Translations under genes and position numbers: made by a program
Assembly: GCA_037200845.1 (NCBI GenBank)
Contig: JBBCGQ010000001.1
Span: 1,302,001 to 1,366,000 of the forward strand
Direction: 5' to 3'
DNA from: Bauldia sp.
GTDB lineage: Bacteria; Pseudomonadota; Alphaproteobacteria; Rhizobiales; Kaistiaceae
Length of the DNA: 64,000 nucleotides
Notes under the pieces: model-generated
The model's database searches: none
What the model was told of the DNA's origin: nothing
What the model saw: the letters and a program-made list of their open reading frames with translations, nothing else
Shown here: positions 18,520 to 25,843 of the stretch, one piece after another
Layout of the letters: the number at the start of each line of letters is the position of its first letter
How positions within the stretch are numbered: position 1 is the stretch's first letter

Positions 18520-19266
18520 TTGGCCTATAACCCGATCCATCAGTTCGTCATCGAGCCGATCGTCCCGATTCACATCGGCGGCTACGATTTCTCCTTCACC
18601 AATTCCTCGCTGTTCATGGTGCTGACGGTGCTCGGCGCCGCCGCCTTCCTGCTGATCCCGACCAGCCCGCGCAAGGTCGTCCCCGGCCGCTGGCAGTCCG
18701 CCGCCGAGCTCACCTACGAGTTCGTGGAAAAAACGCTGCGGGATTCCGCCGGCTCCGGCGGCATGAAATTCTTCCCGTTCGTCTTCACGCTGTTCATGTT
18801 CATCCTGGTGGCGAACCTGTGGGGCATGTTCCCCTACTTCTTCACCGTCACCTCGCACATCATCGTCACCGCCGCGCTCGCCATCGCCGTCATCCTGACG
18901 GTCATCGTCTACGGCTTCGCCAAGAACGGCCTGCGCTTCTTCAAGCTGTTCGTGCCAAGCGGCGTGCCCAAGGTCATCCTGCCGTTCATCGTGGTGATCG
19001 AGGTGCTGTCGTTCATCTCGCGGCCGATCAGCCTGTCGATCCGCCTCTTCGCCAACATGCTCGCCGGCCACATCACGCTGAAGGTCTTCGCCGGCTTCGT
19101 GACGCTGCTGGGCACTGCCGGCTTCCTCGCGCCGCTTGCGATCCTGCCGCTGCTCGGCACCATCGCGCTCACCGCGCTGGAGTTCCTGGTCGCGGCGCTG
19201 CAGGCTTATGTGTTCGCCATCCTGACCAGCCTTTATCTCAACGACGCCCTCCACCCGGGCCACTAG
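18520..19266 (+). CDS. atpB: ATP synthase F0 subunit a
   Basis: Proton-channel subunit a of F0, 248 residues, multi-pass membrane protein. The segment [18 protein letters not shown] contains the essential arginine facing the c-ring, and [22 protein letters not shown] is the last conserved helix. The start is TTG 18520 ([13 protein letters not shown]), 11 bases after atpI, with GGGACGAG just upstream as a ribosome site. Confidence 0.97.
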   Translation: MAYNPIHQFVIEPIVPIHIGGYDFSFTNSSLFMVLTVLGAAAFLLIPTSPRKVVPGRWQSAAELTYEFVEKTLRDSAGSGGMKFFPFVFTLFMFILVANLWGMFPYFFTVTSHIIVTAALAIAVILTVIVYGFAKNGLRFFKLFVPSGVPKVILPFIVVIEVLSFISRPISLSIRLFANMLAGHITLKVFAGFVTLLGTAGFLAPLAILPLLGTIALTALEFLVAALQAYVFAILTSLYLNDALHPGH

Positions 19267-19294
19267 TTTCTTTTCAAACCGGAGCACTACGATC

Positions 19295-19519
19295 ATGGAA
19301 GCGGAAGCAGCAAAGTTCCTCGGCGCCGGCATCGCCTGCATCGGCATGGGCACGGCCGGCATCGGCCTCGGCCACATCTTCGGCAACTACCTTGCCGGCG
19401 CGATCCGCAATCCGGCCGCCGCCGACGGCCAGTTCGGCCGCCTGATCTTCGGCTTCGCCGTTACCGAAGCTCTGGGCATCTTCTCGCTGCTCGTCGCGCT
19501 CATCCTGCTCTTCACCTGA
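19295..19519 (+). CDS. atpE: ATP synthase F0 subunit c
   Basis: The 74-residue, two-helix proteolipid that forms the rotor ring. Helix 1 is Gly-rich ([17 protein letters not shown]), the polar loop is RNPAA, and helix 2 contains the proton-carrying glutamate in [20 protein letters not shown]. Position, between subunit a and the b subunits, is standard for alphaproteobacteria. Confidence 0.98.
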   Translation: MEAEAAKFLGAGIACIGMGTAGIGLGHIFGNYLAGAIRNPAAADGQFGRLIFGFAVTEALGIFSLLVALILLFT

Positions 19520-19554
19520 GCCGGACTTGGAACGGGACGGATGGGAAGTAGCAG

Positions 19555-20151
19555 ATGGCTGCTGAGTACCTGATCGCACAGGCAACCGAGGCGGTGCCGG
19601 CTCCGGCCGATACCGCGACCGGCACGGCCGTCGAGCATCCGGCGGCGGAGCACGAGGTGTTCCCGCCGTTCGATTCCTCGACGTTCGCCTCGCAGCTTCT
19701 GTGGCTGGCGATCACCTTCGTCGCCCTCTACTTCCTGCTCGCCCGCGTCGCCATCCCGCAGATCGGCGGCATCCTGACCGATCGCGCCAGGCGTATCGCC
19801 GGCGACATCGAGAAGGCGCAGCAGGCGAAGGCAACGTCGGAAGCCGCCGTCGCCGCCTACGAGAAGGCGCTGGCCGCCGCCCGCGCCAACGCCAACACGA
19901 TCGCCGAAGGCGCCCGCAACGAGTCCAAGACGGCCGCCAACGCCGAGCGCGCCGTCATCGAGGCCGACCTCGCCAAGAAGCTCGCGGCCGCCGAGGCCAA
20001 CATCGCCGGCATCAAGCAGCGCGCGCTGTCGGAAGTCGGCGCCATCGCCGGCGAAGCGACGACCGCGATCGTCAAGGCGCTGATCGACGCCGACGCCCCC
20101 AAGGCCGACGTCGACGCCGCGGTCGCCGATGCCATGAAGGCAGGAGCCTGA
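19555..20151 (+). CDS. atpF': ATP synthase F0 subunit b'
   Basis: First of two peripheral-stalk b subunits, 198 residues. It has an N-terminal Ala/Thr/Pro-rich stretch (about residues 1-45), a single membrane helix (FASQLLWLAITFVALYFLLARVA) and a long Ala/Glu/Lys coiled coil. Possession of both b and b' is characteristic of alphaproteobacteria, cyanobacteria and chloroplasts. It is followed by atpF after one base. Confidence 0.95.
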   Translation: MAAEYLIAQATEAVPAPADTATGTAVEHPAAEHEVFPPFDSSTFASQLLWLAITFVALYFLLARVAIPQIGGILTDRARRIAGDIEKAQQAKATSEAAVAAYEKALAAARANANTIAEGARNESKTAANAERAVIEADLAKKLAAAEANIAGIKQRALSEVGAIAGEATTAIVKALIDADAPKADVDAAVADAMKAGA

Positions 20152-20152
20152 G

Positions 20153-20638
20153 ATGGAATTCGACGCCCCGTTCTGGGCCCTCGTCTCGCTGGTCCTGTTT
20201 TTCGCCGTCGTCATCTACATGAAGGTGCCGCGCACCATCGCCGGCAGCCTCGACAAGCGCGCCGACGCGATCAGCAACGAGCTCGAGCAGGCGAAGAAGC
20301 TGCGCACCGAGGCAGAGGCGCTGCTGGTCGAATACCAGCGCAAGGCCAAGGCCGCGGAAGCCGAAGCCGGCGAGATCATCGAGCAGGCGAAGCGCGAGGC
20401 CGCCGCGCTGTCCTCGGAAGCCCGCAAGCGCACCGAGGAATACGTCGCCAGCCGCACCAAGCTGGCCGAACAGAAGATCGCCCAGGCCGAGGCGCAGGCG
20501 GTGCAGGAAGTCCGCGCCCTCTCCGCCGAGGTCGCGGTGGCCGCCGCCGAAAAGATCCTTGCCGCCCGCGTCCGCGGCAGTGCTGGCGACTCGCTGATCG
20601 CGCGGTCGATCGGCGACGTGAAGTCGAAGCTGAACTAG
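20153..20638 (+). CDS. atpF: ATP synthase F0 subunit b
   Basis: Second peripheral-stalk subunit, 161 residues: one membrane helix at the N-terminus (FWALVSLVLFFAVVIYMKV) and a charged coiled coil (EAEALLVEYQRKAKAAEAEAG onwards) that reaches up to F1. It is essentially contiguous with atpF' and closes the F0 cluster, followed by a family-C repeat. Confidence 0.96.
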   Translation: MEFDAPFWALVSLVLFFAVVIYMKVPRTIAGSLDKRADAISNELEQAKKLRTEAEALLVEYQRKAKAAEAEAGEIIEQAKREAAALSSEARKRTEEYVASRTKLAEQKIAQAEAQAVQEVRALSAEVAVAAAEKILAARVRGSAGDSLIARSIGDVKSKLN

Positions 20639-20670
20639 CGCCGCTTCGCGCGACTGCTCTCCCTCTCTCC

Positions 20671-20785
20671 GTCATGGCCGGGCGTGACCCGGCCATCCCC
20701 ACGCCGTCCCGCCGCAGCCACTCTCGGCGTTAAGCGATGCTTCGCAGTAATGGCATGGATCACCCGGTCAAGCCGGGTGATGACG
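20671..20785. repeat. Palindromic repeat, family C
   Basis: Left GTCATGGCCGGGCGTGACCC, right CCCGGTCAAGCCGGGTGATGACG, with an unrelated central 70 bases. It shares its outermost bases (GTCAT/ATGAC) with families B and D. It lies between convergent atpF and rnhB. Confidence 0.75.
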
Positions 20786-20830
20786 ATTGAGCGAGTGTGA
20801 TTGCCGAAGGCGAGTGCGGCGCTACCGCGC

Positions 20831-21487
20831 CTAGAGCCCCAGCACCAGTTGCTGCTCGCGCACCGGCGCAAAACTCTGCCGGTGCTGGGCGCACGGTCCG
20901 TGCTCGCGCAGCGCCTCGAAATGCTCCGGCGTCGAATAGCCCATGTGCCGCTCGAAACCGTAGTTCGGGTACGCCCGGCCGACGTTCGCCATCAGGCGGT
21001 CGCGCGTCACCTTGGCGACGATCGAGGCCGCCGCGATCGACACTGACAGCGCGTCGCCGTCGACGATCGCCTCGGCCCGGCAGGGCAGGTCGGGCGGCAG
21101 CATGTTGCCATCGACCAGCACGTGATCGACGCCGCACGACAGCCCGCCGATCGCCCGGCTCATCGCCCATAACGAGGCGCGCAGGATGTTCATCCGGTCG
21201 ATCCGAGCCCGGCTGGCGATGGCGATCGACACAGTGCCTTTCGCGAGGATCAGCTCGAACAACGCCTGCCGCTGCAGCGCCGTCAGCCGCTTGGAATCGT
21301 CGAGCCCGTCGGGATAGCCGCGCGTGAAAACCACCGCCGCCGTGACCACCGGCCCGGCGAGCGGCCCACGTCCCGCCTCGTCGACACCGGCAACCAGCCG
21401 CGCACCCTTCCGCCGTGCCCGCCGCTCGAAGCGGTCGGAGGGCGGCTCCGGCGGCGGAGCGGGAGGCGAATCACTATCCTTGGCCAT
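20831..21487 (-). CDS. rnhB: Ribonuclease HII
   Basis: Removes ribonucleotides and RNA from RNA:DNA hybrids. The 218-residue product contains VAGVDEAGRGPLAGPV, with the first two catalytic acids (Asp-Glu), DDSKRLT, VDGN and a later Asp in the SIAAASIVAKVTRD region. ATG 21487 was chosen conservatively. TTG 21523, with GGAG seven bases upstream and only four bases after the LysE stop, is a serious alternative that would add 12 residues. It follows the LysE gene. Confidence 0.95.
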   Translation of the reverse strand: MAKDSDSPPAPPPEPPSDRFERRARRKGARLVAGVDEAGRGPLAGPVVTAAVVFTRGYPDGLDDSKRLTALQRQALFELILAKGTVSIAIASRARIDRMNILRASLWAMSRAIGGLSCGVDHVLVDGNMLPPDLPCRAEAIVDGDALSVSIAAASIVAKVTRDRLMANVGRAYPNYGFERHMGYSTPEHFEALREHGPCAQHRQSFAPVREQQLVLGL

Positions 21488-21526
21488 GGCAGCGAGCGTG
21501 GCCGCCGCATCTTCCTCGCGCAAGCG

Positions 21527-22165
21527 TCAGCTCCGCCGCCCGAGGATACCGGGGGTAGCCTCGTAGATCGCGTGCAGCCCGAAGCCGATGAAAATCAGCC
21601 CCGACGCGCGCGCGATCCAGATGTCGTAGCGCGCATAGAGCCGCCGTACCCACCCCGCGCCGACGAACAGCACCACCAGAACGTCGGCCAGAACGAACCC
21701 GACGCACGCCGCTGCCAGCAACCCGGGAAACGCCGCCCAGGTCAGTGTCTCGGCCGAGCCCGACAGGAGCGCCGTAAACATCGCGATAGCCACCGGATAT
21801 CCCTTCGGATTGGTCAGCCCGAACGCCAGCCCGCGGAGCAGCGGCCGCTTCGGCTCGGCGACCAGCTTGCCCGCAGCATCGCGCTTGGCACGCAGCGACG
21901 TGAACCCGAGCCAGCAGAGATAAAGGCCGCAGACGATGCCGAGCGCGTCGAAGAACGTCCGCCCGACCGAGTGCGCGCCGATGATCGCGGCGAGCGACAG
22001 CGAGGCCCACAGCACGTCGCCGGCAAAATGCCCGACCAGAAACCCCGCGGCGGCCTGGCGCCCGCGGCTGGCGCCGATGCCGAGCAGTGCCAGAAACGCC
22101 GGCCCGGGGATGATGGTGTAGGTGCCGCCGGCAATCGCGGCGGACAGCAGGATGGCGAGGGACAC
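21527..22165 (-). CDS. LysE-family exporter
   Basis: The 212-residue multi-pass membrane protein has the LysE/RhtB signature near its N-terminus (GGTYTIIPGPAFLALLGIGASRGRQAA) and conserved LTNPKGY. The family exports amino acids or related small molecules; the substrate cannot be read here. GTG 22165 starts the conserved region directly. It sits between the radical SAM gene and rnhB. Confidence 0.88.
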   Translation of the reverse strand: MSLAILLSAAIAGGTYTIIPGPAFLALLGIGASRGRQAAAGFLVGHFAGDVLWASLSLAAIIGAHSVGRTFFDALGIVCGLYLCWLGFTSLRAKRDAAGKLVAEPKRPLLRGLAFGLTNPKGYPVAIAMFTALLSGSAETLTWAAFPGLLAAACVGFVLADVLVVLFVGAGWVRRLYARYDIWIARASGLIFIGFGLHAIYEATPGILGRRS

Positions 22166-22246
22166 GACTGGGCTCCGCGGATATTTCCGCGAAGATGCCA
22201 CGGCCGGGCAGGCCCAAGAAAGCGCAATCCGCCGCCGCCAATGATT

Positions 22247-22344
22247 CACCTCTCCCTGAGGGAGAGGTGACAAACGCTCGTCGTGCTCGTTGAGACACCC
22301 CCCAAAACGCCTCCGGCGTTTTGACCCTCCCACAAGGGGAGGGT
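22247..22344. repeat. Palindromic hairpin plus inverted family-A copy
   Basis: CACCTCTCCCTGAGGGAGAGGTG at 22247-22269 is a perfect hairpin. At 22291-22344 lies a family-A copy in the reverse sense (GAGACACCCCCCAAAACGCC ... CCTCCCACAAGGGGAGGG). It faces the forward copy at 22366-22433. Confidence 0.75.
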
Positions 22345-22365
22345 TCATCCCTGTTGCGCAACCGC

Positions 22366-22433
22366 ACTCCGCTTGAGCCCTCCCCTTGTGGGAGGGCCAA
22401 AACCGCAAAGCGGTTTTGGGGAGGGGTGTCTCT
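22366..22433. repeat. Palindromic repeat, family A (full copy)
   Basis: CTCCGCTTGAGCC, CCTCCCCTTGTGGGAGGG, CCAAAACCGCAAAGCGGTTTTGG, GGAGGGGTGTCTC. It is nearly identical to the copy at 9576-9646. With 22247-22344 it fills the 296 bases between the LysE and radical SAM genes; no gene seen there. Confidence 0.85.
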
Positions 22434-22461
22434 CCTCCCCACTGCAGGCAACACCCGCGTT

Positions 22462-23601
22462 CTAAGCCGCCGCCCGCCCGAACAAATCCAACTGATCCCC
22501 GGCCAAAACCGGCGGCACAAACAGATCCGTCCTGAGCCGCCGCTTCTCCGCGTTGAGCCCGAGCCGCTTGGCCGTCATCTCGAAGCGCCGCCCGATCTGC
22601 CAGGCGTACGGCCCGGCGCCGGTCATGCGCTCGCCCCACTTGGCGTCGTATTCCTTGCCGCCGCGCATCTGCTTGATGATGGTCATGACGTGCTTGGCCC
22701 GGTCGGGATATTCCCGCTCGAGAAATTCCTTGAACACGTCCTTCACCTCGAGCGGCAGGCGGAGCAGCACGTAGCCGGCTTCCTTCACGCCGGCCTCCTT
22801 GCCGGCTTCAAGGATGCGTTCCATCTCCGGCTCGTTGAGCGCCGGGATGACCGGCGCCACCATGATCGTCGTCGGCACGCCAGCCTGCGATAAGAGCCGC
22901 AGCGTCTCCAGCCGCCGGTCCGGCGTCGCCGCGCGCGGCTCCATCGCCCGCGCCAATCTGCGGTCGAGCGTGGTCACCGACAGCGCCACCTTGACCAGCC
23001 CGCGCGATGCCATGCGCGAGAGAATGTCGATGTCGCGCGTCACCAGCGCCGATTTCGTCACGATGCCGACCGGATGATTGGTGGCGTCGAGCACCTCGAG
23101 AATTTCGCGCATGATGCGGTAGCGCCGCTCGATCGGCTGATAGGGATCGGTGTTGGTGCCGATCGCCATGGTGCGCACCTCGTAGCCCGGCGCCGCCAGC
23201 TCTTTTTCGAGCAGCTTCGCCGCGCCCGGCTTGGCGAACAGCTTTGTTTCGAAATCGAGCGCCGGCGACAGGCCCATGTAGGCATGCGTCGGCCGCGCGA
23301 AGCAGTAGGTGCAGCCGTGCTCGCAGCCGCGATACGGGTTGATCGACCGGTCGAAGGAAATGTCGGGAGACTCGTTCCGCGTGATGATCTTGCGCGGCGT
23401 CTCCTCCTGCACCTCCGTCTTGAACGGCGGCAGGATGTCGAGCGAGTTCCAGCCGTCATCGACCAGGTGCCGCGACTGCGGCTCGAAACGGCCGGACCGG
23501 TTGCTTTCCGCGCCCCGCCCGCGGATGCGGTCGGGGTCGACGCGGACGCCGACCGAGTCGTCGCCGGGCTCCAGATAGTCGCTGATCTTGTGCGTCTCCA
23601 T
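22462..23601 (-). CDS. Radical SAM protein, PA0069 family
   Basis: The 379-residue product contains the motif CEHGCTYC (Cys93, Cys97, Cys100), which binds the [4Fe-4S] cluster that cleaves AdoMet. The surrounding NPYRGCEHGCTYCFARPTH and the NKSALVTRDIDI-like segment place it in the PA0069/SplB-like group of uncharacterised radical SAM enzymes. ATG 23601 (METHKISDYL) was chosen over a longer frame. It is a frequent neighbour of rnhB and ccrM in Hyphomicrobiales. Reaction unknown. Confidence 0.9.
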   Translation of the reverse strand: METHKISDYLEPGDDSVGVRVDPDRIRGRGAESNRSGRFEPQSRHLVDDGWNSLDILPPFKTEVQEETPRKIITRNESPDISFDRSINPYRGCEHGCTYCFARPTHAYMGLSPALDFETKLFAKPGAAKLLEKELAAPGYEVRTMAIGTNTDPYQPIERRYRIMREILEVLDATNHPVGIVTKSALVTRDIDILSRMASRGLVKVALSVTTLDRRLARAMEPRAATPDRRLETLRLLSQAGVPTTIMVAPVIPALNEPEMERILEAGKEAGVKEAGYVLLRLPLEVKDVFKEFLEREYPDRAKHVMTIIKQMRGGKEYDAKWGERMTGAGPYAWQIGRRFEMTAKRLGLNAEKRRLRTDLFVPPVLAGDQLDLFGRAAA

Positions 23602-23690
23602 GAATGTATTCCTATCAGCCGGACGGGAACAAAGCAAGAACAAATGCCCGTGATTTCCCATCGGGCCTTGCCCGGCCTATATCGGCGGCC

Positions 23691-24203
23691 ATGATCACCG
23701 CGATCATCGAAACACGGAACGACGAGGTCGGCCTGGCCCGCACGCTGGCTGCGCTGGTGCCGGCCGCGACCGAGGGCGTCGTCCGTCAGGTGGTGGTGAT
23801 CGACCACGGTTCAAGCGACGGCACGCTGATCGTCGCCGATACCGCCGGCTGCACCATCATCGAAGCCGCCAAAGTGGCGGGCGATCCGCGCCATATCGCG
23901 GCCGAAGGCGCGCGTGGCGACTGGCTGCTGTTCCTGTCGCCGCTTGCGAGCCTCGCGCCGGGCTGGCAGGGGCAGGCGATGGCGTTCATCGATCAAGCGC
24001 TGGTCACGGGCCGCGCGCAGTCGCGCGTCGCGCACATTCGCGGCGGCGGCGTGGCTCAGGGCTGGTGGGGCAGGATCCGCGCGCTGGTCTCGAAGGGCGA
24101 AGGCCGCCTGATCGCGAAGACGGCGTACCTCGCGGCTACTTCGTCTTCTTCGCCGCTTTCCGCACCTTCGTCCGTTTCAGGTGCTCGTCGAGGCGCGGCA
24201 TGA
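23691..24203 (+). CDS. Family 2-like glycosyltransferase, short form
   Basis: The 170-residue product begins MITAIIETRNDEVGLARTLAALVP and contains VVVIDHGSSDGTLIVAD, the nucleotide-binding part of GT-A glycosyltransferases. The acceptor-side domain of usual GT2 enzymes is missing and the DxD-like position is not clear (LFLSPLAS), so catalysis is doubtful. Its last 68 bases overlap the end of moaB on the other strand, where the protein becomes Ser/Ala-rich (AATSSSSPLSAPSS). The C-terminus may therefore be eroded. It is divergent from the radical SAM gene. Confidence 0.65.
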   Translation: MITAIIETRNDEVGLARTLAALVPAATEGVVRQVVVIDHGSSDGTLIVADTAGCTIIEAAKVAGDPRHIAAEGARGDWLLFLSPLASLAPGWQGQAMAFIDQALVTGRAQSRVAHIRGGGVAQGWWGRIRALVSKGEGRLIAKTAYLAATSSSSPLSAPSSVSGARRGAA

Positions 24204-24717
24204 TCTCGACGAAGTTGCACGGCTCCTGCCGGTAGTCGAACTGGCGGACCAGGATGCCGTCCCAGGCGTCCTTGCAGGCGCCGGTAGAGCCGGGCAGCAC
24301 GAAAACGAATTTGCCCTTGGCCAGCCCCGCCGTCGCCCGCGACTGGATCGTCGACGTGCCGATCTTGTCGTAGCTGATCCTGTGGAAGATCGCCTCGAAC
24401 CCATCCATCCGCTTCTCGAACAGCGGCTCGATCGCCTCCGGCGTCACGTCGCGGCCGGTAAAGCCGGTGCCGCCGGTGGTCAGGATGACGTCGACATCCT
24501 TGTCCTTCAGCCACTTCTTCACCTGCTTGCGGATCTTCGCCGCATCGTCGGTGGTGAGCGCCCGGTCGGCAAGGATATGCCCGGCCGCCGTGATGCGTTC
24601 GGCGAGCGTCGCGCCCGACCGGTCGTCGGCGAGCGTGCGCGAGTCTGAGACCGCCAGCACCGCGAAGCGGACGGGCACGAAAGGCTTGGGGGCAGGGGCG
24701 TCGTTCATGGCTTTCAT
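24136..24717 (-). CDS. moaB: Molybdopterin adenylyltransferase-like protein MoaB
   Basis: The 193-residue product has the MoaB/Mog fold signature ILTTGGTGFTGRDVTPEAI, and GSTGACKDAWDGIL near the C-terminus. It acts in molybdenum cofactor synthesis, probably adenylating molybdopterin. ATG 24717 is preceded by AGGTGG; ATG 24708 is a second choice. The C-terminus is basic (KRTKVRKAAKKTK). It overlaps the end of the convergent glycosyltransferase gene. No other molybdenum genes are nearby. Confidence 0.93.
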   Translation of the reverse strand: MKAMNDAPAPKPFVPVRFAVLAVSDSRTLADDRSGATLAERITAAGHILADRALTTDDAAKIRKQVKKWLKDKDVDVILTTGGTGFTGRDVTPEAIEPLFEKRMDGFEAIFHRISYDKIGTSTIQSRATAGLAKGKFVFVLPGSTGACKDAWDGILVRQFDYRQEPCNFVEIMPRLDEHLKRTKVRKAAKKTK

Positions 24718-24728
24718 TCTACCACCTA

Positions 24729-24746
24729 TGTCGTCCCCGCGAAGGC
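24729..24746. repeat. Half copy of family B
   Basis: TGTCGTCCCCGCGAAGGC only, with no right-hand partner. It is immediately followed by a family-D element, which suggests that one element inserted into or replaced part of the other. Confidence 0.6.
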
Positions 24747-24760
24747 AGCCTCCCAACCCC

Positions 24761-24867
24761 TGTCATCCTTCGGCGAGGCCGGAGGCATCGACCGCAGGAC
24801 CAGCCGCAACGATCGCCCTGCTGAAGCTGGTCCTCCGGTAGGGGCTTCGCGCCGCCGAAGGATGACG
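24761..24867. repeat. Palindromic repeat, family D
   Basis: TGTCATCCTTCGGCGAGGCC on the left and GCGCCGCCGAAGGATGACG on the right, with an internal GGACCAGC/GCTGGTCC pair. A second copy lies at 54767-54887. Confidence 0.8.
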
Positions 24868-24905
24868 TTTGCGGGTATGCGGCACCACGTCGCTGGCCCC
24901 CACCG

Positions 24906-25835
24906 CTACGACGCCAGCGTCATCGCCGCCGTAACAAACCAGTTCGGTCGCGCGTCCCGCAGCCTCACCGCCGCCCGCTCCGCCGCATCGAGCGTCACGA
25001 ATATGCCGAACGCCGCCGCGCCTGAGCCCGACATGCGTGCGAACAGGCAGTCCGGATCGCGCATGATGGCCTTGGCCGCCGAGGCTGCCGCCTTGTTCAC
25101 CGCCGCCGCCGGCTCGGCGAGATCGTTCCGCGCCTGCCGCAGCCAGAAGATCACCTCGAGCAGCGAGGTGAATTTCGCCGGCATCGGCGGCATCGGTGTC
25201 CGTTCGGCCGCGGCGAGCGCGTTGAAAACGTCGCGCGTCGAGACCGCGACGCCCGGGTGCGCGATGACGATCGGCAGCGCCGGCATGCCGGTCATCTGGG
25301 TGAGCTGCTCGCCGATACCGCGCGCCACCAGCGGCCGCGAGGCGAGGCACATGGCGACGTCGGCGCCGAGCCTCAGGCAGATGCGCTGCATGTCGGCCTC
25401 GCTCATGCCGAGGTTCCATTCGCGCGCCAGCAGACGGATAGTCGCCGCGGCGTCGGCCGAGCCGCCGCCGAGCCCGGCCGCGACGGGGATGCGCTTCACC
25501 AGCGTAACCCACGCCGGCGGCGGGGCGCGCCTGCCGGCGACCCGCATCAGTTCGGCCGCCGCGCGGATGGCGAGGTTGTCGGCCGGCGGCGTTCCTTCCT
25601 TCAGCTTCGCGGCAAACGGCCCGCGCACGCTGAGATGCATGCGCCCGTCGTCGGAGGGCAGCGTGCTGACAATGTCGGCATAGTCGGCGAACACGACCAG
25701 CGACTCGATCTGATGGTAGCCGTCGGTGCGCCGGCCAAGCACGTGCAGCGCCAGATTGATCTTGGCGTACGCCAGCTCGCTGCCGGGCGCCCCCTCGCTG
25801 ATCGCGTCTTCTATGGCCTTGGCGAGCGCGTCCAA
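24906..25835 (-). CDS. ispE: 4-diphosphocytidyl-2-C-methyl-D-erythritol kinase
   Basis: GHMP kinase of the MEP isoprenoid pathway. The 309-residue product has AYAKINLALHVLGRRTDGYH near the N-terminus, the ATP loop PVAAGLGGGSADAAA, and MSGSGAAAFGIF near the C-terminus. The N-terminal 20 residues precede the usual start by a little. It lies eight bases after the TPR-LysM gene on the same strand. The polyprenyl synthase gene upstream uses products of the same pathway. Confidence 0.96.
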   Translation of the reverse strand: MDALAKAIEDAISEGAPGSELAYAKINLALHVLGRRTDGYHQIESLVVFADYADIVSTLPSDDGRMHLSVRGPFAAKLKEGTPPADNLAIRAAAELMRVAGRRAPPPAWVTLVKRIPVAAGLGGGSADAAATIRLLAREWNLGMSEADMQRICLRLGADVAMCLASRPLVARGIGEQLTQMTGMPALPIVIAHPGVAVSTRDVFNALAAAERTPMPPMPAKFTSLLEVIFWLRQARNDLAEPAAAVNKAAASAAKAIMRDPDCLFARMSGSGAAAFGIFVTLDAAERAAVRLRDARPNWFVTAAMTLAS

Positions 25836-25843
25836 ATGCAGCG

